Assembly (NCBI RefSeq): GCF_008838325.1
Contig: NZ_CP042829.1
Location: forward strand, 1,798,001 to 1,862,000
Reading direction: 5' to 3'
Origin: Tepidiforma bonchosmolovskayae
Lineage (GTDB): Bacteria > Chloroflexota > Dehalococcoidia > Tepidiformales > Tepidiformaceae
Length of the DNA stretch: 64,000 nt
The notes below the pieces were generated by a model. It saw only the letters and a program-made list of their open reading frames with translations, was not told the DNA's origin and made no database searches. Position 1 is the stretch's first letter. Each line of letters starts with the position of its first letter. Position numbers and translations under genes: made by a program. Positions 42,862 to 51,209 of the stretch are shown here, piece by piece.

Positions 42862-43229
42862 TTGACCGCACCGCCCCCATCGGCCCCGCCGGCCTCCCCC
42901 GCCCCGCCGCGCCGGCCCCCGCCGCCGCGGCGCCAGGCGGCCCCGCCTTCGCCGACCTCCTCCAGCGCGCCACCACCCGCGTCGCGCTCTCCAACCACGC
43001 CGCGAAGCGCATCGAGCGCCGCGAACTCGCCCTCGATGCGCCGAAACTCCAGCGCCTCGAATCCGCGATCGACCGCGCTGCCGGCAAGGGCGCGCGCAGC
43101 ACCGTCGTCATGCTCGACAACCTCGCCGTCATCGTCGATGTCCCCGGTCGTACCGTGGTGACCGCCCTCGACACCGCCAGCGGAAAGGAGCACGTCTTCA
43201 CGAACATCGATTCCGTCGTCATCGCCTAG
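42858..43229 (+). CDS. Flagellar operon protein, TIGR02530 type
   Basis: The 123-residue protein has a Pro/Ala-rich start, FADLLQRATTRVALSNHAAK, RIERRELALDAPKLQRLESA, and KGARSTVVMLDNLAVIVDVP ending in KEHVFTNIDSVVIA. This pattern and its place between flgD and flgE identify the conserved flagellar operon protein seen in Firmicutes and other monoderms. Its role is not well defined; an assembly function at the hook is assumed. Confidence 0.85.
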   Translation: MIDRTAPIGPAGLPRPAAPAPAAAAPGGPAFADLLQRATTRVALSNHAAKRIERRELALDAPKLQRLESAIDRAAGKGARSTVVMLDNLAVIVDVPGRTVVTALDTASGKEHVFTNIDSVVIA

Positions 43230-43314
43230 CAGCACCGGGCCGGTCCGCTCGTCGGAGGCCCGATCCGCACCGCCACCTCACCCCAAACGGCACAGAAAGG
43301 ATCGAGTACCCACC

Positions 43315-44598
43315 ATGATGCGAGCACTCTTCTCCGCAATCTCCGGTATGAAGAACCACATGGCCTTCATGGACGTCGTCGGCAATAACATCGCCAACGT
43401 CAACACCATCGCCTTCAAGTCCTCCCGCGTCACCTTCCAGGACATCCTCGGCCAGACCATCCGCGGCGCCAGCAGCCCTCAGGGCGGCCGCGGCGGCATG
43501 AACCCCGCCCAGGTCGGCCTGGGCATGCAGCTCGGCGGCATCGACAACATCATGACCCAGGGCTCCCTCCAGAGCACCGGCAAGCTCACCGACTTCGCCA
43601 TCCAGGGCGACGGCTTCTTCGTGGTCTCCGACGGCACCCGCAACTACTACACCCGCGACGGCGCCTTCGATATCGACGTCGCCGGCAACCTCGTCAACCC
43701 CGTCACCGGCCTCAAGGTCATGGGCTGGCGCGCCGACGCCTCCGGCGCCATCGACGTCGAAGGGCCCCTCGTCCCCCTCTCCATCCCCTTCGGCACCCGC
43801 ATCAGCGCCCGCGCCACCAGCGAGGTCGTGATGGCCGGCAACCTCGACGCCGGCACTCCCACCTACAACGCCGGCCCTCCGGCCACCGGCCTTGTCGGCT
43901 CCACCCTCACCGTCTACGACTCCCTCGGCAACGCCATCACCCTCAAGCTCGAGTTCCGCAAGAACTCGGCCGCCAACACTTGGGACGTCTACGCCTTCTA
44001 CGACCACGACGGCAACACCAGCACGCCCGACCAGCAGGTGACGCCCACTCCCGGCCAGATCGTCTTCAACAACTCCACCGGCGCCATCCAGACCCCGGCC
44101 AACGGGATCCTGAACTTCTCGCTCGCCACCCTTCCCAGCGGCGCGGCGACACCGCTTGCCTTCGATATCGACTTCTCCTCCCTTACCCAGTTCGCCGGCG
44201 CCAGCCAGCTCAACGTCTCCAGCCAGGACGGCGCCCCTGCTGGCGCCCTCGTCTCCTTCGCCGTCGGCTCCACCGGCGAAATCACCGGCATCTACTCCAA
44301 CGGCGCCAACCAGGTCATCGGCCAGCTCGCCCTCGCTTCCTTCACCAACCCCGGCGGTCTCCAGCGGCAGGGCCAGAACCTCTGGTCCCCCAGCGCCAAC
44401 TCCGGCGAGCCGATCATCGGCCAGCCCAACACCAACGGCCGCGGCTCCGTCTCCACCGGCACCCTCGAATCCTCCAACGTCGACCTCGCCCAGCAGTTCA
44501 CCAGCGTCATCCTCGCCCAGCGCGGCTTCCAGTCCTCCTCCCGCGTCATCACCGCCGGCGACCAGATGCTCCAGGACCTCGTCAACATCATCCGCTAA
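43315..44598 (+). CDS. flgE: Flagellar hook protein FlgE
   Basis: The 427-residue protein has the N-terminal rod/hook signature ALFSAISGMKNHMAFMDVVG followed by NNIANVNTIAFKSSRVTFQD, the D1 block DFAIQGDGFFVVSDGTRNYY, and the C-terminal GTLESSNVDLAQQFTSVILA with AGDQMLQDLVNIIR. It is the structural hook subunit. It follows an 85-base gap, and AGAAAGGA lies upstream of tandem ATGs at 43315 and 43318. It is the last recognisable flagellar gene in the cluster. Confidence 0.95.
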   Translation: MMRALFSAISGMKNHMAFMDVVGNNIANVNTIAFKSSRVTFQDILGQTIRGASSPQGGRGGMNPAQVGLGMQLGGIDNIMTQGSLQSTGKLTDFAIQGDGFFVVSDGTRNYYTRDGAFDIDVAGNLVNPVTGLKVMGWRADASGAIDVEGPLVPLSIPFGTRISARATSEVVMAGNLDAGTPTYNAGPPATGLVGSTLTVYDSLGNAITLKLEFRKNSAANTWDVYAFYDHDGNTSTPDQQVTPTPGQIVFNNSTGAIQTPANGILNFSLATLPSGAATPLAFDIDFSSLTQFAGASQLNVSSQDGAPAGALVSFAVGSTGEITGIYSNGANQVIGQLALASFTNPGGLQRQGQNLWSPSANSGEPIIGQPNTNGRGSVSTGTLESSNVDLAQQFTSVILAQRGFQSSSRVITAGDQMLQDLVNIIR

Positions 44599-44652
44599 TC
44601 CTCGCTCCGGCCGGGGGCGGCCCTGCTCCCCGCCCCCGGCCGCCTCCCCGCC

Positions 44653-45627
44653 ATGAACCACACCGCTGCCGGCCGCTTCAACCGTTTCGCCAGTCTCGCC
44701 GTCCTCCCGGTGATGCTCCTGGCGATTCTTGCGTTCTCCCGCCAGGCCCAGCGCGCTGTCCCTCCCCCGCCCGCCGAAGGCACCCTCGTCGTCGCCAGCC
44801 TTCGCTCCGACCTGCTCGAACTCCGCAGCCTCTCCGACGGCACGTCCCGGACCCTGGCCCTGCCCGCTGCGCCGCATGAGCTGGTCGAAGCCGGCGGCCG
44901 CCTGTACGCCACGCTCCCCCGCGCGGGCCTCCTCGCCGAAATCGATTACCACGCCCCGGGTCTGCTCCGCCTCGTCCAGCTGCCCGGCCAGCCCCACGGC
45001 ATCGCATTCGACCCCGGCCAGAGCGTCCTCTACATCACCCTCGACACCGCCGATTCCGTCGTCGCGTACGACGCCGCCTCGCTCTCCGAAATTGGCCGCT
45101 GGCCGACCGGCGCCGCGCCCCACGTCGTCGCTCTCGCCGACGGTGTGCCCCACGTCGCCGCCGCCCGCGACGACCGCCTCGAGGCCGTCCGCCCCTCCGG
45201 CGGCGTCGCGGTCCCCGTCGGCCGCCTGCCCGAGGCGATTGCCGCCCTCCCCGCGCTGGTCGCCGCCGCCTCCTACCTCGACGGCACCCTCCACCTCGTC
45301 CGCCCGCTCTCCCTCGAGCCGATCGCCGACATTCCCCTCGGCGGCGGACCGGTCCGCATCCTCCCGCTCGACGCGCGTACCCTCGCTGTCGCCCTCCAGG
45401 AGGCCGGTCAGGTCGCCATCGTCGATGTCGAGCGCCGCGCCGTCCTCCGCCGGCTCGAGGTGCCGGCCCGTCCCGATGGGCTCTGCCGCTCCCCCTCCGG
45501 CGCCTACCTCGCCGTGGTTTCCAACGCCGAGAGCCGCATTACCGTCTTCGAGACCGCATCCTGGCGGGTTGCCGCACGCTACTCCGTCGCTGAAGGTCCC
45601 GGCGCCTGCCTCTGGCTCCCCGGTTGA
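44653..45627 (+). CDS. Membrane-anchored YncE-like beta-propeller protein
   Basis: The 324-residue protein has an N-terminal signal anchor (LAVLPVMLLAILAFS) and repeated propeller blades (LPGQPHGIAFDPGQSVLYIT, PDGLCRSPSGAYLAVVSNAE, RITVFETASWRVAARYSV). It resembles YncE/lactonase-fold surface propellers. No catalytic residues are evident. It lies 54 bases after flgE, without a clear Shine-Dalgarno sequence. A functional link with flagella is not supported by sequence. Confidence 0.72.
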   Translation: MNHTAAGRFNRFASLAVLPVMLLAILAFSRQAQRAVPPPPAEGTLVVASLRSDLLELRSLSDGTSRTLALPAAPHELVEAGGRLYATLPRAGLLAEIDYHAPGLLRLVQLPGQPHGIAFDPGQSVLYITLDTADSVVAYDAASLSEIGRWPTGAAPHVVALADGVPHVAAARDDRLEAVRPSGGVAVPVGRLPEAIAALPALVAAASYLDGTLHLVRPLSLEPIADIPLGGGPVRILPLDARTLAVALQEAGQVAIVDVERRAVLRRLEVPARPDGLCRSPSGAYLAVVSNAESRITVFETASWRVAARYSVAEGPGACLWLPG

Positions 45628-45676
45628 CCGGCCGCCCGCGCCCGCCGCACCATGGGTCTACCTCTCCCGTGCGGTG

Positions 45677-46093
45677 ATGGGCATGCTCGTCGGCCAGCGC
45701 TGCCGGCTTGGTGGCCGCTTCTCCCGCTGCAACGACCCCGCCGAAGAAACCTGCGTCTACTGCGGGAAACCCTTCTGCGCCCGGCATACCTACGTCCTCG
45801 AAGGCCACGAAGCCGTCTGCACCTCCGCCCGCTGCCGGGCCAAGCGCGATGACCTCGTCGCCTACCAGGAGTACCGCCGCGGTGTGCTCGCCCGGAACCA
45901 TGCCGGCCTCTGCGGCGTCGAAGGCTGCGTCCCCCACCCCGCCCACGAGTGCTCCCTCTGCCGCGGTCACTTCTGCGCCCTCCACGTCCGCGAGCGGATG
46001 TACCCCTTCCGCGAGGGCTGGGTCACCGTCGAGCGCCCCGCATCCGTCTGCGCCCGCTGCTGGGACCGCCGCAAAATCTGGCGCGGCGCCTGA
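45677..46093 (+). CDS. Duplicated Cys/His zinc-finger protein
   Basis: The 138-residue protein has two related clusters. The first has Cys9, Cys18, Cys26-x2-Cys29-x4-Cys34-x2-His37, His44, Cys48 and Cys53. The second has Cys79, Cys84, Cys92-x2-Cys95-x4-Cys100-x2-His103, Cys125 and Cys128. The spacing recalls AN1 or B-box cross-brace fingers. Segments such as CVYCGKPFCARHTYV and CSLCRGHFCALHV are near repeats. Function is unknown; protein-protein interaction is likely. The start is uncertain because there is no Shine-Dalgarno sequence; ATG at 45677 or 45683 could serve. Confidence 0.7.
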   Translation: MGMLVGQRCRLGGRFSRCNDPAEETCVYCGKPFCARHTYVLEGHEAVCTSARCRAKRDDLVAYQEYRRGVLARNHAGLCGVEGCVPHPAHECSLCRGHFCALHVRERMYPFREGWVTVERPASVCARCWDRRKIWRGA

Positions 46094-46132
46094 CCTCGGG
46101 CCTGCCGCTGCCCCGTGCTACCATCTCCCCAT

Positions 46133-46906
46133 ATGTCCACTTCCGGCGGCACCATCCCGGTCCTCGAAGGTGACATCGAAGAGGCGCGCCTCCCGGCGCC
46201 GGACGAAATCCTCCTCCGCATGCGGCAGGCCATCCTCGGCGGCCAGCACTGGTTCGAGGCCCTCCTCGATGCCGTCGCCCGCTGGCGCCTCCCCGAGGAG
46301 GTCGTCCGCGGCCGCCGCTACCGCTACCTCATCGCCGGCGAAGCCTTCGACTGGCTCCTCCTCGCCGAACGCCTCCTCGACGATGCTGCCGACCTCGTTC
46401 CCGAAGCCGAACGGGATGCCCTCCTTTGGCAGAACCGCTGGCCTGCCGACATCGACATCGACGACGAGGAGTTCGCCCGCCGCATCGGCCCCGCCAAGTA
46501 CTCCGCCCACCTTAACTACCTCTACGGCGTCCTCGTCGAAGAAGCGCTCCAGCTCTCCGTTGAAGAGGAGATCCACAAAGAGATCCGCAGCCGCGCCTGG
46601 GGCTTCGACCAGCGCGTCGACGAAACCATGTACCAGCGGATCTACGGCAAATCCCGCGAAGAGCTCCTCGCCCTCCATTACGAAGAGACCGGAGTCCTCA
46701 TCAGCGGCGATGTCTCCCTGGGCGACTGGAAGGCGTTCACCTACTGGCTCTTCAAGCGCCGCCTCAGGTCGCAGGACCGCGCCCGCGTCGCCAGCGACAC
46801 GCGCAAGGGCCTCGCCCAGCTCACCCGCATGGAGCTCGCGGTCAGCGAGCGGCGCTTCGGCGCCCGCCTCGGCGACGCCGACTTCGCCGCCCGCTACCCT
46901 GCCTGA
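46133..46906 (+). CDS. Conserved-looking hypothetical protein
   Basis: I do not recognise this 257-residue soluble, acidic, helix-rich protein. It contains HWFEALLDAVARWRLPEEV, RRYRYLIAGEAFDWLLLAER, an acidic DIDIDDEEF, LNYLYGVLVEEALQLSVEEE, and FTYWLFKRRLRSQDRARVA. Codon use is that of real genes. TACCAT at 46119-46124 lies 8 bases before the ATG and no Shine-Dalgarno sequence is present, pointing to a leaderless mRNA. It converges on the crotonase gene with a 6-base gap. Confidence 0.7.
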   Translation: MSTSGGTIPVLEGDIEEARLPAPDEILLRMRQAILGGQHWFEALLDAVARWRLPEEVVRGRRYRYLIAGEAFDWLLLAERLLDDAADLVPEAERDALLWQNRWPADIDIDDEEFARRIGPAKYSAHLNYLYGVLVEEALQLSVEEEIHKEIRSRAWGFDQRVDETMYQRIYGKSREELLALHYEETGVLISGDVSLGDWKAFTYWLFKRRLRSQDRARVASDTRKGLAQLTRMELAVSERRFGARLGDADFAARYPA

Positions 46907-46912
46907 GCCGGG

Positions 46913-47704
46913 CTACCGCCCCTTCCACTCCGGCGCCCGCTTCTCTGCGAACGCCCGCGGCCCTTCCAGCGCATCCTCGCTCGTCCGGCGCCGCATCTCC
47001 CACTCGTACCGCTGCGCTGCCGCCTCCTCGAGGCTCAGGTGCAGCCCCCGCATTGCCGCCTCCTTCGTCGCCCGGACCGAGAGCGGCGCGCACCGGAGGA
47101 TGTCCTCCACCCACCGCTCGACCGCCCCGTCCAGCTCGTGCAGCGGCACGACCTCGTTCACCAGCCCCAGCTCAGCGGCCCGCCGTGCGGGAATGTGCCG
47201 CCCCGTAAGCATGTAGCCCATCGCAATCTTCAGCGGGATCTGCCGCGGCAGCCGGTGCACACCGAGCGCCCCCGCGATCAGCCCCCGCCGCGGCTCCGGC
47301 AGGCCAAGTTCCGCGTGCTCGGCAGCCACGATGATGTCGCACGCCAGCGCCATCTCCAGCCCGCCGCCGAGCGCGAAGCCGTTCACCCGCGCGATGATCG
47401 GTTTGAACAGGTCGAACCGGTTCGTAATCCCGCCGAACCCGCCCTTCGGCCACGACAGGTCTGGCCGCTGCTCCTTCGGCAGCCGCGACATCTCCGCCGT
47501 GTACTTCAGGTCGTTCCCGGCCGAGAAGGCGCGGTCGCCCTCCCCGGTCAGCACGGCCACCCATGCATCGTCATCCGCGGCGAACTGGTCCCACGCCGCG
47601 TCCAGCTCCCGGCTCGCGGGCGGGTGCAGTGCGTTCATCACTTCGGGCCGCGTAATCGTGATCGTCACGACATGGCCCTTCTTCTCGTAGCGACAAAATT
47701 CCAC
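46913..47704 (-). CDS. Enoyl-CoA hydratase/isomerase family protein
   Basis: The 263-residue crotonase has ITRPEVMNALHPPASREL, the oxyanion-hole block AFSAGNDLKYTAEM, and ARVNGFALGGGLEMALACDI. A Glu in AELGLPEPRRGLIAGALG corresponds to one of the catalytic acids. It probably acts on acyl-CoA in beta-oxidation or a related pathway. The GTG start at 47704 follows GGAGGAG by 6 bases; the open frame continues upstream without support. Confidence 0.9.
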   Translation of the reverse strand: MEFCRYEKKGHVVTITITRPEVMNALHPPASRELDAAWDQFAADDDAWVAVLTGEGDRAFSAGNDLKYTAEMSRLPKEQRPDLSWPKGGFGGITNRFDLFKPIIARVNGFALGGGLEMALACDIIVAAEHAELGLPEPRRGLIAGALGVHRLPRQIPLKIAMGYMLTGRHIPARRAAELGLVNEVVPLHELDGAVERWVEDILRCAPLSVRATKEAAMRGLHLSLEEAAAQRYEWEMRRRTSEDALEGPRAFAEKRAPEWKGR

Positions 47705-47771
47705 GGGGTCTCCTCCACGACAGGTGCCCCCGCATTCTGGCCGTTCGGGCCCTCGCCCGCAAAATCCGCCG

Positions 47772-48680
47772 CTACCCGGCGTCCCGCTCCTCGTCGAGGC
47801 ACGCTGCCGGGAGCCCGTCCGTCTCACTAGCTTCCGCCTCCCCCAACGCCCGCCGCTCGCCGAACTCCAGCGCCCACGATGCCGCCACGACCGCCAGCCC
47901 TGCTGCCGTCACAATCGCCCCGTTGCGCGTCCCCGCCGAAAAGCCCGCCTGCGCGATGGTCCGCAGGTCTGCCACGAACGGGTCGCTCCCGCCGACCTGC
48001 CCGGCCAGGGCCCAGCAGGCCAGGCTGAGCGCCGCCGCCCCCACGCCCCCGAGAGCGATCGCTGCGGCCGGCGCCCGCATCCGGCTCCACCCGTCGCCCA
48101 GGCTCGCCAGCAGCGCCGCCAGCAGCGCCGTCGCGACCGCCAGCACTCCGGCTGCCAGCCCCGCCCGCGCGTGCAGCGAACCCGAAAGCTGCCCGGCGCC
48201 CAGCTCCAGCAGCCCCATCATCGAGAGCCGGTCGACGCGCTGGTCCCCGGTCCGGTCGAACGCCCCCAGCCCTTCCGCGTACACCAGCGCTGCCGACCGG
48301 TCGAGCAGCATCGTCCGCAGCTCCACGTCCGTGGCTGTTCGAACCTCGCGCGCTTCGAGCACAATCGGCAGCGCATAACCCTCCGGCTCGAGCGGTCCTT
48401 CAGTCCGCGCCGCCTCCTCGCGCAGCTCCGCGCCATGCTCCGCAATGAACGCGTCGATATCCGTCAGGCTCGCGACGGCTGCCCGCAGCATCGGCACCGC
48501 CGTTGACTCCGCCGTCACCTGCCACGCGCTGGTGCTGAGCGTCATCCCGAACGCCGCCAGCGCCAGCAGCACCGCCACCAGCGACCGCCGGCCCTCTCCC
48601 GTCCCGCCGACCCGCGCAAAAACCCGCTCGCGGGGCGAAAGCTCGGCCGAACCCTCCCCGAACGTGTCGCCGGTGCTCAC
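47772..48680 (-). CDS. Hypothetical membrane protein with large extracytoplasmic loop
   Basis: The 302-residue protein is not recognised. It has one membrane helix near 35-50 and an acidic, probably external region of about 120 residues. Three or four helices follow (LAAGVLAVATALLAALLASL, AAAIALGGVGAAALSLACWA, GAIVTAAGLAVVAASWAL). The GTG start overlaps the stop of the RDD gene by 4 bases, indicating a shared operon and possibly a shared complex. Confidence 0.65.
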   Translation of the reverse strand: MSTGDTFGEGSAELSPRERVFARVGGTGEGRRSLVAVLLALAAFGMTLSTSAWQVTAESTAVPMLRAAVASLTDIDAFIAEHGAELREEAARTEGPLEPEGYALPIVLEAREVRTATDVELRTMLLDRSAALVYAEGLGAFDRTGDQRVDRLSMMGLLELGAGQLSGSLHARAGLAAGVLAVATALLAALLASLGDGWSRMRAPAAAIALGGVGAAALSLACWALAGQVGGSDPFVADLRTIAQAGFSAGTRNGAIVTAAGLAVVAASWALEFGERRALGEAEASETDGLPAACLDEERDAG

Positions 48681-49261
48681 ACCAGCCGCACCACGATCGT
48701 CCCGGCCAGCCGGTCGTGCAGCGTCCGCCGGTGCCGGTCAAAGGCCGCCCAGAGGATCCCCAGCGCCGCAAGAACCAGGGCCGCGGCCAGCACCGCCCCC
48801 GCTGCAACGGTCGATTCGCGCAGCGCATACGCGCCTACGATGCCGATCCCGGCAAGCAGCACGTACGCCAGCAGGCCGATCACCCGCGCCATCGCCCCCA
48901 GCACGCCCAGCGGCCGCCCGTCCGACCGCACAACCATCAGCTGCATGACCGCCGCCCCGACCGTCTGCCCCTTCCACGCCAGCCCGATGAAGAAATAGAG
49001 GAGGAAAGCCACCGGGATGAGCGCCACGCACACCCAGAACGCCGACAGCGCCGTCGATGACGGCTCCACCCGTTCGAAATCCGACGAGATAAGCACGATC
49101 AGCGAACCCGCCGTCACGAACAGCGACGCAATAATAAACAGCACGAGTACGTCCAGCGCGCCGGCTGCCACCCGCGACTCGAACGACGCATAGTGCAGCC
49201 GGAACGCCGGCCGGTTTCCTCCGCCGGCGCTGCGCGAGCCCATCGCAGCATCTGCGCTCAT
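48677..49261 (-). CDS. RDD family membrane protein
   Basis: The 194-residue protein has the family pattern of an Arg in the first helix region (YASFESRVAAGALDVLVLFI), a second helix with FFIGLAWKGQTVGAAVMQLM, the VVRSDGRPLGVLGA block, and a C-terminal DRHRRTLHDRLAGTIVVRL with the final conserved Asp. RDD proteins are small polytopic membrane proteins, some linked to ion transport. TAGACT (49274-49269) lies 7 bases before the ATG, suggesting leaderless initiation. Confidence 0.82.
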   Translation of the reverse strand: MSADAAMGSRSAGGGNRPAFRLHYASFESRVAAGALDVLVLFIIASLFVTAGSLIVLISSDFERVEPSSTALSAFWVCVALIPVAFLLYFFIGLAWKGQTVGAAVMQLMVVRSDGRPLGVLGAMARVIGLLAYVLLAGIGIVGAYALRESTVAAGAVLAAALVLAALGILWAAFDRHRRTLHDRLAGTIVVRLV

Positions 49262-49346
49262 CCCTGCCAGTCTACGACGGCGCCGGTAAAGCGGTAGCCT
49301 CCGTCCTTGCCCCGCCCTGTCCCCGCACCCGCGCTACAGTGTGCGC

Positions 49347-50588
49347 ATGGCAGCAGCCCCCGCCGCCGGCCCGCCCGTCCGCCTCGAGCCCTGGCGGCCG
49401 CGCACCTGGCTGCTCCTCTTCATCCTCGCCGGCGTGGCCGGCATCGTGCTCGGCGCCGGTGTCGCCGCCTTCGCCCCCCGGGGCGACTTCGCCGATGAGC
49501 GCTACCACCTCTGGCGCTGGCAGGCCGAGACCTTCGTCCCCGCCCTCGCCCGCATCGCCGGCATCGGCCCCAGGCCCGCAGCTGCCCGCAACCAAGACGC
49601 CGTCCGCCAGTACTTCGCCCTCACCTCCCGGCTGCGGGAGGAGCTTGCCAAAGAACAGCCCGACCCCCGCCTGGTCGAAACCCTCGAGAACGAACGTGCC
49701 AGCTACGAAAACGACGTCGAGCGGTTCATCACCTCCGCCCTCACGGAAGTGGTCACGACGGCCGGTCTCCAGCGGCCGCTCCCACTCTTCCGGGACATCG
49801 AACTCACCTGGCCGCCCGTCGCCTTCGAGCTGACCAGCCCACCGCGGCTCCTCGTCCGCTCCCCGCGCGCCCGCATCGAGCGCCTCAGCGATACCCTCCT
49901 CCAGCCGGGCCTCACCCTTGCCGAGATCGAACGCATTGAGGCCCGGGCCGATACCCCCGAAACCGTCTCCCTCGTCGTCTCACTCGGCGGCCTCGCAGCC
50001 TATCCCGCCATCGTCCGCGACGACCGCTCCTACGCCGCCGTCCTCGAAACCGCCGCCCACGAGTGGGTCCACCTCTACCTCGCCTTCTACCCCCTCGGTC
50101 AGCAATGGGGCAAAGGCGGCGACGCCGAAGTCCTGAACGAAACCGTCGCCTCAATCGCCGGCCGCGAACTCGCCCGCCTTGTAATGCTGCGCTATCCAAT
50201 CGACTTCCCGCCCGGCGAGGACGGCTCCGGCCCCCCTTCCGGCCGCAATCCCGAGTTCGACTTCAACGCCGAAATGCGCGCCCTCCGGCTCGCCGTCGAC
50301 GACCTCCTCGCCCAGGGCCGCATCGCCGAGGCCGAACAGCTCATGGAGCAGAAGCGCCGCTACCTCGCCGAAAACGGCATCCCGATCCGCAAAATCAACC
50401 AGGCGTACTTCGCCTTCTACGGCACCTACGCCGATAGCCCCCAGTCCTCCAACCCCATCGGCCCGCTCGTCGAAACCCTCTGGCAGCGCACCAACGACAT
50501 CGGAGAGTTCCTCCGCATCGCCCGCGGCATCACCAGCCGCGCCCGGCTCGAAGCCGTCGTCGCAGCGCTCCCGCCCGCCTCCCCATGA
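49347..50588 (+). CDS. Membrane-anchored putative gluzincin-type metalloprotease
   Basis: The 413-residue protein has one N-terminal membrane helix (TWLLLFILAGVAGIVLGAGV) and a large extracytoplasmic region. Near the middle, AAHEWVHLYLAF contains an HExxH motif (His238, Glu239, His242). Glu265 in EVLNETVASIAGRELA could be the third zinc ligand 23 residues later, in gluzincin fashion. I do not recognise the family. The C-terminus ends with helices and YGTYADSPQSSNPIGPLVE. TACAGT at 49335-49340 lies 6 bases before the ATG. A VanZ gene overlaps its stop by 4 bases. Confidence 0.72.
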   Translation: MAAAPAAGPPVRLEPWRPRTWLLLFILAGVAGIVLGAGVAAFAPRGDFADERYHLWRWQAETFVPALARIAGIGPRPAAARNQDAVRQYFALTSRLREELAKEQPDPRLVETLENERASYENDVERFITSALTEVVTTAGLQRPLPLFRDIELTWPPVAFELTSPPRLLVRSPRARIERLSDTLLQPGLTLAEIERIEARADTPETVSLVVSLGGLAAYPAIVRDDRSYAAVLETAAHEWVHLYLAFYPLGQQWGKGGDAEVLNETVASIAGRELARLVMLRYPIDFPPGEDGSGPPSGRNPEFDFNAEMRALRLAVDDLLAQGRIAEAEQLMEQKRRYLAENGIPIRKINQAYFAFYGTYADSPQSSNPIGPLVETLWQRTNDIGEFLRIARGITSRARLEAVVAALPPASP

Positions 50589-51106
50589 CCGGCGCAGGCG
50601 CGCGGCCCTGGCTCGTCGCCCTGCTCGCCTGGGCGGCCCTCATCTTCGCACTGTCGAGCTTCCCCAACCCGCCCGGTCCGCGCGCCACCGACCTCCGCTC
50701 GACCCTCGCCCACGTCGCCGAGTACGCCGTCTTCGGTTTCCTTGCCCTCAACCTCCTCGTGCGCTGGCGCGGGCAGCTCACCGCCCGAATCGTTGCCGCC
50801 GCCTGGCTCCTGTCCGTCGCCTACGGCATCTCCGACGAACTCCACCAGGCGTTCGTACCCCGCCGCGATGCCTCGCTCCTCGACGTTCTCGCCGATGCCG
50901 CCGGGGCCGCCCTCGGCGTCGCGGCGGCGGTCCTCCTGCTCCGCGCCAGGGGGCGCCTCAGCCGAACAGCGGACCCCCCGGATCGAGCACCTCGCCGTTC
51001 AGCGCGATCACCGCCGGCCGCTCCTCGCAGTACCCCTCGTTCTCACACTTGTCGAACACGAACGCCCCGCGCTTCTTATCGAAATGGATCTTCCACGCGC
51101 CGATGA
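50585..51106 (+). CDS. VanZ-like membrane protein
   Basis: The 173-residue protein has the VanZ fold: WLVALLAWAALIFALSSFPN, LAHVAEYAVFGFLALNLLV, YGISDELHQAFVPRRDASLL, and DVLADAAGAALGVAAAV, with four membrane helices. The last 45 or so residues are Arg/Pro/Ser-rich and are encoded antisense to the small gene at 50958. This may be an accidental tail from read-through of an ancestral stop. It is coupled to the metalloprotease-like gene by a 4-base overlap. Confidence 0.8.
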   Translation: MTGAGARPWLVALLAWAALIFALSSFPNPPGPRATDLRSTLAHVAEYAVFGFLALNLLVRWRGQLTARIVAAAWLLSVAYGISDELHQAFVPRRDASLLDVLADAAGAALGVAAAVLLLRARGRLSRTADPPDRAPRRSARSPPAAPRSTPRSHTCRTRTPRASYRNGSSTRR

Positions 51107-51179
51107 CCGGGCTCCCCGGCCCTTCTTCGCGCGCCCGCTCGAGGATGGCGATCAGCGCGGCAATCTCTTCGCGTCCCAT
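50958..51179 (-). CDS. Small hypothetical protein
   Basis: The 73-residue protein begins MGREEIAALIAILERAREEG and has IGAWKIHFDKKRGAFVFDKC with a second Cys in NEGYCEERPAVIALNG. AAAGGAG lies 6 bases before the ATG, a strong argument that it is expressed. I do not know its function. It overlaps the 3' end of the VanZ gene by 149 bases on the other strand. Confidence 0.7.
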   Translation of the reverse strand: MGREEIAALIAILERAREEGPGSPVIGAWKIHFDKKRGAFVFDKCENEGYCEERPAVIALNGEVLDPGGPLFG

Positions 51180-51209
51180 GGCGACTCCTTTCCGTCGTTC
51201 GCCACAAGC

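Noticed and set aside
43219-45294. Open frame of 691 codons on the minus strand
   Set aside because: Antisense to flgE and the propeller gene, with the same low-complexity acidic/glycine composition.
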